NCBI GenBank assembly: GCA_033344775.1
Contig: JAWPMT010000005.1
Span: 558,001-622,000 of the forward strand
DNA: 64,000 bases
From: Cytophagales bacterium
GTDB taxonomy: Bacteria; Bacteroidota; Bacteroidia; Cytophagales; Cyclobacteriaceae
Direction of reading: 5' to 3'
Shown here: positions 26,861 to 33,044 of the stretch, in pieces
Position numbering within the stretch: position 1 is the stretch's first letter
Layout of the letters: each line of letters begins with the position of its first letter
Translations under genes and position numbers: made by a program
Notes under the pieces: model-generated
The model's input: only the letters and a program-made list of their open reading frames with translations
The model's database searches: none
Told to the model about the DNA's origin: nothing

Positions 26861-26929
26861 ATGAAACCAATTCCTAAAAGTTCTCAAAAATCCATTCAAG
26901 GTGGTTGGCCAAAAGCTTGGAAAGTCTGA
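26861..26929 (+). CDS. GG-leader peptide 4 of the array
   Basis: A 22-residue peptide. Leader MKPIPKSSQKSIQGG; core WPKAWKV. The core is nearly the same as that of peptide 5, so the pair arose by duplication. No Arg; two Trp. Confidence 0.7.
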   Translation: MKPIPKSSQKSIQGGWPKAWKV

Positions 26930-26972
26930 TTCGAGATCAACTTTATTATTCCCCTTTAAACCATTTTAAACA

Positions 26973-27041
26973 ATGAAACGAATTACAATAAAATCACAGC
27001 AATCTGTTCGTGGCGGATGCTGGCCAAAAGAGTGGAAATAA
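26973..27041 (+). CDS. GG-leader peptide 5 of the array
   Basis: A 22-residue peptide. Leader MKRITIKSQQSVRGG; core CWPKEWK, a close relative of peptide 4 with an added Cys directly behind the cleavage site. It is the only core in the set with a cysteine. Confidence 0.7.
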   Translation: MKRITIKSQQSVRGGCWPKEWK

Positions 27042-27096
27042 CGACTCTTCCGTTTAGCAAAAATCTTTTTACTTCCATTCATTAAATCACTGAACC

Positions 27097-27165
27097 ATGA
27101 AAAAAATCACCAGAACCCAATTACAAACCATCAAAGGAGGCAGGAAACGTCCCGGGCGTGCTTGA
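27097..27165 (+). CDS. GG-leader peptide 6 of the array
   Basis: A 22-residue peptide. Leader MKKITRTQLQTIKGG is the best match to the family consensus; core RKRPGRA is three-sevenths arginine and contains an RPGR segment resembling arginine-methylation contexts. Eight nt separate it from peptide 7. Confidence 0.75.
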   Translation: MKKITRTQLQTIKGGRKRPGRA

Positions 27166-27173
27166 ACAGATTT

Positions 27174-27245
27174 ATGAAAAAACTTAGCAATAAACAATTG
27201 AAAGCTGTGAAAGCTGGATCGGATCTACAAGATTGGTGGAGATGA
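27174..27245 (+). CDS. AG-leader peptide 7 of the array
   Basis: A 23-residue peptide. Leader MKKLSNKQLKAVKAG; core SDLQDWWR, two Trp and a C-terminal Arg. Peptide 8 begins 2 nt after its stop. Confidence 0.7.
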   Translation: MKKLSNKQLKAVKAGSDLQDWWR

Positions 27246-27247
27246 GC

Positions 27248-27355
27248 ATGAAGAAACTCACCAACATACAAATGCAAACCATTATTGCAGGCACTGACGC
27301 CACCAGTGAAGACCCGGGGGCTGATATTGATTTTGTGGGCCTTTCCAGGAAATAA
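27248..27355 (+). CDS. AG-leader peptide 8 of the array
   Basis: A 35-residue peptide. Leader MKKLTNIQMQTIIAG; the 20-residue core is acidic (starts TDATSEDPG, ends GLSRK). It has the longest core next to peptide 9 and one Arg. Confidence 0.7.
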   Translation: MKKLTNIQMQTIIAGTDATSEDPGADIDFVGLSRK

Positions 27356-27397
27356 CATCTTCTGCGACTTTACCCATAGAAACTAATGATCACAATT

Positions 27398-27529
27398 ATG
27401 AAACGTTCCATTAAACCCTTGAATTTAAGTCAAGTTAAAATCACGAAAGTCCAGATGAAAACAATTTATGGCGGTCCTACCCGTCGCGCAGAATTGGATC
27501 ATGTAGGGGCTTATAACTTCTATAAATAA
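27398..27529 (+). CDS. GG-leader peptide 9 of the array
   Basis: A 43-residue peptide, the longest. Its leader is extended and ends 'KITKVQMKTIYGG'; core PTRRAELDHVGAYNFYK. The leader end and the PTRRA start are shared with peptide 10. An in-frame ATG at 27386 could add four residues. Peptide 10 starts 2 nt after the stop. Confidence 0.75.
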   Translation: MKRSIKPLNLSQVKITKVQMKTIYGGPTRRAELDHVGAYNFYK

Positions 27530-27531
27530 TC

Positions 27532-27621
27532 ATGAAAAGAACCAATAAATTAAGCGCTGTAAAAATCACTAAAGTGCAATTGCATACCATCTATGGCGGG
27601 CCCACTCGTCGTGCTGATTAA
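27532..27621 (+). CDS. GG-leader peptide 10 of the array
   Basis: A 29-residue peptide. Leader ends 'KITKVQLHTIYGG'; core PTRRAD, a shortened form of the peptide 9 core, evidently its duplicate. Confidence 0.75.
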   Translation: MKRTNKLSAVKITKVQLHTIYGGPTRRAD

Positions 27622-27641
27622 TCCAGCTCTCTCAATAAGTC

Positions 27642-27710
27642 ATGAAAAAACTTAGCCAAAAAGCACTCAAGTCCATCAAGGGTGGGCAGGATGGAGATGA
27701 TCTGTTTTAA
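27642..27710 (+). CDS. GG-leader peptide 11 of the array
   Basis: A 22-residue peptide. Leader MKKLSQKALKSIKGG is close to consensus; core QDGDDLF is strongly acidic and without Arg. It is the last peptide before the intrinsic terminator. Confidence 0.72.
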   Translation: MKKLSQKALKSIKGGQDGDDLF

Positions 27711-27744
27711 GCAGCCATCTATTAATTAAACTGACAATCAATGA

Positions 27745-27772
27745 CCGAAAGAGCATTCTCTTTCGGTTTTTT
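27745..27772 (+). terminator. Intrinsic terminator/attenuator between peptide array and methyltransferase
   Basis: CCGAAAGAG and CTCTTTCGG make a perfect 9-bp stem with loop CATT, then six T. It lies 34 nt after the last peptide stop and only 5 nt before the methyltransferase ATG at 27778, so the enzyme gene depends on read-through or on a promoter inside the array. Confidence 0.88.
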
Positions 27773-27777
27773 CATGC

Positions 27778-28911
27778 ATGGAAAACAACCAACCCTACAA
27801 AAAACTAGCAGATCTAGTGATCACGTTTGAAGGATCACAAATATTCATTCGGTCCAATGCCGGTGGCGTCGGCATCGTTACCGACCCGGTGATCGTTGAA
27901 GTACTGGCCTATTTTGATGCACCCAGAACCTCCAGGGACTTTGAAGGAGAATTCGGAAAGGAAACCCTTCACCTCATGGAAAGTCTGGTCGAAGCAAACC
28001 TGTTGGTAGCGGCCAACAAAGAGCGTGACTCTCCTGTTTTTTTCGGGTTCTTCAGTGGATTCGATGTGCACAGAAAAATGCTTGCCGATCAGGAGCGATT
28101 GTCGAAATACCGTGAAGCCATCTTTGCCACCGTCTCCGAGGGTGATGTGGTCATTGATGCCGGCGCAGGAACAGGAATTTTATCCGTCTATGCGGCCCAG
28201 GCCGGAGCGGCCAAAGTTTATGCCATAGACAATAGCGAAATGGCTTTGATGATCCCTAAGCTGGCCAAAGAAAATGGTTTTGACCAGATCATCGAAGTGG
28301 TTCAGGCCGACTTTGCCGAGGTACAGCTACCCGAAAAAGCAGATGTGATGGTCAGTGAAACATTTGGATTTTGGGCACTGGATGAAGGCGCTATACCTGA
28401 TTTGCAGCAATGCGCGAAACGGCACTTAAAAATCGGAGGTCGTATGATCCCTGAAGCTTTTAGTCTTTATCTGGCCCCGATCAAAACTGCTCCCGATAAT
28501 CTATATTCCGTCTTCGATGATCGATTCGATGAAGTGCGTATGGAATGTCTGGCAAACGAATCCAGCCTTCAATCATCGGTCTCCAAGCTCGACCCTGAAG
28601 CAGTTGGGAATTCCATTTTCGTCGGTCGATACTTAACGCTAGAGGTAACGGAAATCATTGAAGAAGCAACTCAAATCCCTGGCCCTTGTGAAGCTTTGTG
28701 TGCTTACTTCACATTGCATCTTTCACCCGAAATTGACCTCACCAATGCCCCACATGGCGCCACCACCAGTTGGATCCAGGCAACACTACCTATCCTACTA
28801 CCTCACTCTGAAAATCAACTCAACCTTCGAATAGAACCCGCCCCTGAAAACAGAAGGGCCATTTCGCTCACCCTAACTGGTGATGTTGAAAAAACGATCA
28901 GAATATCCTGA
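27778..28911 (+). CDS. PRMT-like peptide/protein arginine methyltransferase with N-terminal RRE-like domain
   Basis: The protein has 377 residues. Residues 1-85 have the winged-helix pattern of PqqD-like recognition elements ('TDPVIVEVLAYFDAPRTSRD', 'MESLVEANLLV'). From ~88 it follows the protein arginine methyltransferases: 'HRKMLADQERLSKYREAI' (98-115), motif I 'VIDAGAGTGILSVYAAQAGA' (125-144), 'VYAIDNSE', then 'SETFGFWALDE' with Glu194 and Glu203 spaced nine apart like the PRMT double-E loop, 'GGRMIPE', and a beta-barrel with 'TTSWIQATLPIL' where PRMTs have THW (His replaced by Ser). It uses SAM; predicted target is arginine in the neighbouring cores. The fusion and role are inference. Confidence 0.75.
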   Translation: MENNQPYKKLADLVITFEGSQIFIRSNAGGVGIVTDPVIVEVLAYFDAPRTSRDFEGEFGKETLHLMESLVEANLLVAANKERDSPVFFGFFSGFDVHRKMLADQERLSKYREAIFATVSEGDVVIDAGAGTGILSVYAAQAGAAKVYAIDNSEMALMIPKLAKENGFDQIIEVVQADFAEVQLPEKADVMVSETFGFWALDEGAIPDLQQCAKRHLKIGGRMIPEAFSLYLAPIKTAPDNLYSVFDDRFDEVRMECLANESSLQSSVSKLDPEAVGNSIFVGRYLTLEVTEIIEEATQIPGPCEALCAYFTLHLSPEIDLTNAPHGATTSWIQATLPILLPHSENQLNLRIEPAPENRRAISLTLTGDVEKTIRIS

Positions 28912-28969
28912 TCCATCAAGCATTCTTATTCATTAAAATTTTGACACGAAATACCAAATTCACTAAATC

Positions 28970-29197
28970 ATGAAAATAAAACGAATACAAACTTTTCTGA
29001 TACTTATTATCGGTTTGGTCCTCTTTTCCTGTGAAGATGACCTGTTGAGCATAGAACTAAACACGGATCAGTTAACAGAAACCACATTATCTGACGCCAG
29101 TGCGTCCCAGGATGAAAACAGCCCGCTTAGTAGTGCTTCTGGAGGGGCATTGGACAATGCCGGAGGCCTTGATGGGGATTCAAGTACATTTTATTGA
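28970..29197 (+). CDS. Small acidic lipoprotein
   Basis: The 75-residue protein has a signal peptide ending in a lipobox ('IGLVLFSCEDD'), then an acidic Ser/Thr/Asp-rich tail with 'SASGGALDNAGGLDG'. I recognise no family. It lies 58 nt behind the methyltransferase, same strand, and ends just before a strong hairpin. A degraded copy of its 3' end follows at 30732-30803. An immunity or binding role for the peptide locus is possible but only guessed from position. Confidence 0.6.
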   Translation: MKIKRIQTFLILIIGLVLFSCEDDLLSIELNTDQLTETTLSDASASQDENSPLSSASGGALDNAGGLDGDSSTFY

Positions 29198-29202
29198 GTA
29201 CA

Positions 29203-29244
29203 GTAGCTAGATTGGTCTTAGTGAGCCACTAAGACCAGAGCTAC
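29203..29244 (+). terminator. Long hairpin behind the lipoprotein gene
   Basis: TGGTCTTAGTG and CACTAAGACCA form an 11-bp perfect stem with loop AGC (29213-29237); an outer GTAGCT/AGCTAC adds 6 bp. No T-tract follows, so it is either a terminator of weak type or an mRNA-stabilising structure. Confidence 0.5.
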
Positions 29245-29371
29245 GGTAATTATTGAACAATACGTTTCTCAAAATTCATGCAATAAACTCCTGTAACTAA
29301 AGAATTTCTTATCTTCATAGCCATAAAACATTGCCTGGCTGGCAAAACATAAACCCTTAATCATTGAAATC

Positions 29372-29515
29372 ATGTTGAAGCTCGATTCATCTAAATCATC
29401 ACCAAAATCTGTTAAGATTTCCGAAACATCCTCTCAAAGACTGCTCAATGCAGATGAGCTTCAAAGCATCAAAGGAAGTCTGCATCGGCCGCCTTCTGTT
29501 ACTGTTGGAGGATAA
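29372..29515 (+). CDS. GG-type leader peptide 12, coupled to the ART-HD gene
   Basis: A 47-residue peptide. Its leader end 'LNADELQSIKG' matches the array leaders (one G, followed by Ser), core SLHRPPSVTVGG with one Arg and a C-terminal GG. The next gene starts 2 nt after its stop, so the two are translationally linked. It is separated from peptides 1-11 by the methyltransferase and the lipoprotein gene. Confidence 0.65.
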   Translation: MLKLDSSKSSPKSVKISETSSQRLLNADELQSIKGSLHRPPSVTVGG

Positions 29516-29517
29516 AA

Positions 29518-30723
29518 ATGTCTGACCGCCAGGTCCTCTATCACGTATCGAATCAGGATTTTGCCATCGATTACTTCAACGAAAATGAAGTCATTGACTG
29601 GTCAGGAGATCAATTCAATCAGAATACGATCAATCTTAGAGGCTATCGGCCTCAACTAGCCGTAGCTGATCATTCCATTGACTTGATCCGAGCGCTATCT
29701 TCCTTCGGTCCTGAACTATTAGATCTTGGTGAGAGAAAGGAGCTGATCACGCATGTTACTGATGCGTTGACATTTACAAATCGCCGATTGGTAGAAAATG
29801 TATTTGAAAGCATACGTGTCAAACATTTCAGCCATTTACCTTCCAGGGCGCATAGTATCTACCTGACTAACCGCCAGCATATAAGGTATTGGTTTCAGGA
29901 ATTGAACCGTGTCAATCCATCGGTGATCTATGAATTTGAATGTGAAGGCACTTTTCACGCAGCCGATGCTTCATGGATTCCAGAGCAGATCGTTCCTAGC
30001 GATGATTACACAGCACAAGCGTTTAATTACTGGAATGGGAAAAGTCATCCTGGTTATCCTAACCCAAGCACTGAAATTTTATTTGTTGGAAAACTCAGAA
30101 AACTCAACTCTTACAGCCATCCTAAAGAGCTAATTGCCGATAGGCCAAATTATAGTCAGGTGCTTGAATTTTTCGCGAATTGTCTATCAACTAAGTATTT
30201 TCCCAAAGCCAATAGAGGGCATGATATGGACCATACGTCCCGGGTCATGCTCAATTCACTGAAACTATGTTCTACACTTAACCTGGAATATTCCGAGGTG
30301 ATAAAGGCACTTTGCGCTGCATTCTTACATGACCTTTCTCGCCTTCATGATAGCCCCTGTGAGATCCATGGTCAACTGGCAGTGATTCAGAAACTACCAC
30401 AATTTTATCCAACATGGCTCAACCTGGGTTTGGATGATGACGCCATAGAGGAAATTAAGGCAGTCGTAACCCTTCATTGTAAAAAAGACAACTTCCATAG
30501 CGACATCCCAAACATTCAATTGTTGAAGACGCTAAAAGATGCCGATGCGCTGGATCGGATTCGCTTTGGTGAAGAAAGTTTGGACAAAAATTACCTCAGA
30601 CTATCTGCTTCACGCAATCAAATTCAATGGGCAAAAGCATTGTTTTTACGATCTATAAAAACCGACAATCCTTCCCAGTTCTTTCTGAAAGAAGCCAATA
30701 AAATCATCAAAACATCAGGATAA
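29518..30723 (+). CDS. ADP-ribosyltransferase-like (DUF2441-like) plus HD-domain fusion protein
   Basis: The protein has 401 residues. Residues 1-195 resemble DUF2441-type ADP-ribosyltransferase folds: 'LYHVS' (His9), 'VFESIRVKHFSHLPSRAHSIYLT' split over two elements, 'VIYEFECEGTFHAADASW', 'STEILFVGKL' (Glu186). Residues ~225-400 are an HD phosphohydrolase: 'RGHDMDH' (His235/His239), 'FLHDLSR' (His271-Asp272) and 'LKDADALDR' (Asp341), consistent with the H...HD...D metal site. The first domain may attach and the second may remove or hydrolyse a nucleotide; this is inference. It follows peptide 12 by 2 nt, so the peptide may be its substrate or regulator. Confidence 0.65.
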   Translation: MSDRQVLYHVSNQDFAIDYFNENEVIDWSGDQFNQNTINLRGYRPQLAVADHSIDLIRALSSFGPELLDLGERKELITHVTDALTFTNRRLVENVFESIRVKHFSHLPSRAHSIYLTNRQHIRYWFQELNRVNPSVIYEFECEGTFHAADASWIPEQIVPSDDYTAQAFNYWNGKSHPGYPNPSTEILFVGKLRKLNSYSHPKELIADRPNYSQVLEFFANCLSTKYFPKANRGHDMDHTSRVMLNSLKLCSTLNLEYSEVIKALCAAFLHDLSRLHDSPCEIHGQLAVIQKLPQFYPTWLNLGLDDDAIEEIKAVVTLHCKKDNFHSDIPNIQLLKTLKDADALDRIRFGEESLDKNYLRLSASRNQIQWAKALFLRSIKTDNPSQFFLKEANKIIKTSG

Positions 30724-30731
30724 ATCAAGGT

Positions 30732-30860
30732 AATTCTGATCAGTCATCAAAGGAAAAAGAAGTAATTGCTCAAGCATTGGACAATACGAGAGACCTTGAC
30801 TGAAGTTTAAGCCCCTGTCTTAATCAGGAACATCATTTGGAATTTGTTAGCAGTTAAGAC
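30732..30860 (+). pseudogene. Degraded copy of the lipoprotein 3' end and its hairpin
   Basis: Bases 30774-30799 agree at most positions with 29147-29172 (lipoprotein codons 'ALDNAGGLD'); the reading frame gives 'QALDNTRDLD' and a stop at 30801-30803, with no start codon. Further on GTCTTAA (30817-30823) and TTAAGAC (30854-30860) keep a broken form of the hairpin at 29213-29237. So the peptide 12/ART-HD cassette is bracketed by two copies of this tail. Confidence 0.45.
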
Positions 30861-30938
30861 CAGATAGGAAAGTAAGCAAGCACTGATTTGGTATTTTTCT
30901 TATTTTCGTACGGACTTTTACCAAAATAACTTACCCTA

Positions 30939-33044
30939 ATGTTTTTCATCCTCCTATTCCTTGCACCCTATTTGATCATGCACCGCAAAAGGTATCGGGA
31001 AGCAAGAGATCGAGAACTCTATCTGAAAACGAATCTCCTATCATCCAATCTATGGATCATCTTTCTCGTGTCTGTTGGCCTGATTTTCGTCAATTCCTCC
31101 TTTCAGACGAGCCCTACTCACGAAGCTGAAGAATTAATTGAAATAACCTCTCCTAAAAAAAATGCCTACCTGGATAGCATAAATTTTCATCGGTATTCAC
31201 ACATGAACATCCCCGAATATCAGAGAGATCTTATCCTTACACATCTGTCCGTAAATGACGAACACCAGAGTCTTTTTTCCTATTATGACTCCATCACCTC
31301 CCTGGGGCATCAGGACATAGCCTATTGGGGAAAAGCTTACATACTTCTGGAACTAGCGGAATATGATAGTGCTCTTACTTTTCTTGACATGACCAGTCAA
31401 GGTTATGAGGGACGTTATTTTTTCTACACGAAAGCCATGGCTTATGCCGGATTGGATCAAGAAGATTTGGCCATCGATCTGCTCTTCCGGGAACTGGAAC
31501 TGAAAGAAGGCGCTCACGAACATGCCGCAAATTGGCTGATCAATTATCACTTTCAAAGAGACAATTACGAAGCACTTTCCGAATTATTATCAAAAGAGAA
31601 CGCATTCGATTATTTCCCACTGGACATAAGGAGAGAAGTACAATTGCTTGATTTCAATATTTCCGGTTATTACGGAACGATTTTTACCTTTTTCGTTCAG
31701 GACATCAATCCCATTGGCATACTTGCAGCCTTTCTTATCTTAATGGTTTGGTTTCGGTTTGTAACCCAACTTGCTTTTTTCCAGCAATTAAGATCCAAGG
31801 AACTGATCGCTTGCCTGGTGCTGGGTATGGGATTCGCATTCCTTACTTTTTTATTGAGCGACTTGCTGCGTCAGTGGTCCGGAGATAGTGAGTTCTGGAA
31901 TACGTTTACCTGGAGTGTAATCGGCATTGGAGCCATCGAAGAATTGGTGAAAATCATACCGCTTCTCATCATCATGGTAGTCATCAAACGTAAGTTGGAA
32001 GCCTACGAATACATCCTATTTGCAAGCATCTCGGCACTTGGGTTTGGGTTCTCTGAAAACCTCCTCTACTTTGACGGCACCTACGGAAACATCATCACAG
32101 GCAGGGCACTCACAGCTGCAGTAGGTCACATGATCGATTCATCCATTTTTGCCTATGGATTTGTTCTTGCTAATTTCAAATACAAAAACCTAAACAACAT
32201 AGTCGCCTTCTTTATCTTTTGGGGGCTAGCAGCTTTGGTCCACGGTCTGTATGATTATTGGATTTTCGCGGAACTGTACCTGTTTTTCTTCTTTTTCCTT
32301 CTGCTGATCATCCGCGTTTGGAACACAGTACTCAACAACTCCCTGAATAATAGCAAAGGGTTTACCTATAGCTCGAATTTCAATACGAAAAGATTACAAT
32401 TTTACCTCGCGATTTCCCTCTCAGTGATCATCATGTTTGAATACATCGTCACCGGAGCACAACTAGGCAGAGATGAAGCAAATAGCTTTTTGATCTCCGC
32501 GTTCTTTTCCGGAGCGTTTTTAATTGCTTTTCTGGGGTCCAAGCTCAGTTCGTTGAACCTGATCAAAGACTACTGGGGCAAGATCAATTACTCCATCAAT
32601 CCATTTACCGACGATATTGTCACACAAAACTTCGTGCATCAGAAAGTGCAATTAGGCACCTACTATTCGGATCAGGGGTTGGTGGAATACTTTCCTGCCG
32701 GCGTATTGGGAAAAATCACCAGCCGGGTAGTCTTGCAAAATCGTGCCCCTACTTTTTTCATGTCCAATGATGATTCAGGATGGTTCCTTGTAAAATTGGC
32801 TAAACCACTCGACGAACCCGGATTCAGGAAAGATCGCGTATTGATACAATTCAAAGATCATTATTCATCACTGAATGATCAGAGGAAATTCATTGTTAAA
32901 CTTCTGCTTATCCCTGAAAAGATCACCAAAATCGCAGGATATCCCGCCAGAAAAGATTTTGAATCTCTTGGCTGGGTATTTCTCGAATCTGCCAATCCAC
33001 ATACACTGGATGCTACTCGTCCTTCAACACATCCACAGGATTGA
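30939..33044 (+). CDS. PrsW-family intramembrane protease with TPR-like lumenal region
   Basis: The 701-residue membrane protein has an N-terminal TM helix, a soluble ~170-residue region with TPR-like helices ('AEYDSALTFLDMTSQGYEG'), then a multi-TM core with the PrsW motifs: 'AIEELVKIIPLL' (near 332), 'GFSENLLYF' (~370), 'VGHMIDSS' (~395) and 'VHGLYDYW' (~434). PrsW proteases act on membrane substrates such as anti-sigma factors. The C-terminal ~180 residues are soluble and unrecognised. The gene follows the ART-HD cassette, and its 3' end overlaps the convergent FtsX permease gene by 32 nt. A role in processing the adjacent peptides is possible, unproven. Confidence 0.75.
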   Translation: MFFILLFLAPYLIMHRKRYREARDRELYLKTNLLSSNLWIIFLVSVGLIFVNSSFQTSPTHEAEELIEITSPKKNAYLDSINFHRYSHMNIPEYQRDLILTHLSVNDEHQSLFSYYDSITSLGHQDIAYWGKAYILLELAEYDSALTFLDMTSQGYEGRYFFYTKAMAYAGLDQEDLAIDLLFRELELKEGAHEHAANWLINYHFQRDNYEALSELLSKENAFDYFPLDIRREVQLLDFNISGYYGTIFTFFVQDINPIGILAAFLILMVWFRFVTQLAFFQQLRSKELIACLVLGMGFAFLTFLLSDLLRQWSGDSEFWNTFTWSVIGIGAIEELVKIIPLLIIMVVIKRKLEAYEYILFASISALGFGFSENLLYFDGTYGNIITGRALTAAVGHMIDSSIFAYGFVLANFKYKNLNNIVAFFIFWGLAALVHGLYDYWIFAELYLFFFFFLLLIIRVWNTVLNNSLNNSKGFTYSSNFNTKRLQFYLAISLSVIIMFEYIVTGAQLGRDEANSFLISAFFSGAFLIAFLGSKLSSLNLIKDYWGKINYSINPFTDDIVTQNFVHQKVQLGTYYSDQGLVEYFPAGVLGKITSRVVLQNRAPTFFMSNDDSGWFLVKLAKPLDEPGFRKDRVLIQFKDHYSSLNDQRKFIVKLLLIPEKITKIAGYPARKDFESLGWVFLESANPHTLDATRPSTHPQD

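Noticed and set aside
26545-27358. Minus-strand ORFs of 75-99 codons across the leader-peptide array
   Set aside because: They are antisense to a row of short genes with conserved starts and leaders; the minus-strand translations show no motif, and Bacteroidota-type leader patterns appear only on the plus strand.
26551-27710. CRISPR or other nucleotide repeat array
   Set aside because: The repetition is at protein level in the leaders; spacing is irregular and nucleotide repeats are imperfect.
26551-28911. Lanthipeptide, thiopeptide or radical-SAM RiPP cluster
   Set aside because: Cores have almost no Cys and few Ser/Thr, and no LanB/LanM, YcaO or radical-SAM gene is present in the window.
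29213-29237. Integron attC-like site
   Set aside because: The hairpin lacks the GTTRRRY/RYYYAAC core sites and no integrase is present; a terminator or stabilising hairpin explains it.
30732-30803. A functional small gene
   Set aside because: No start codon in frame and only the last codons resemble the lipoprotein; treated as a remnant.
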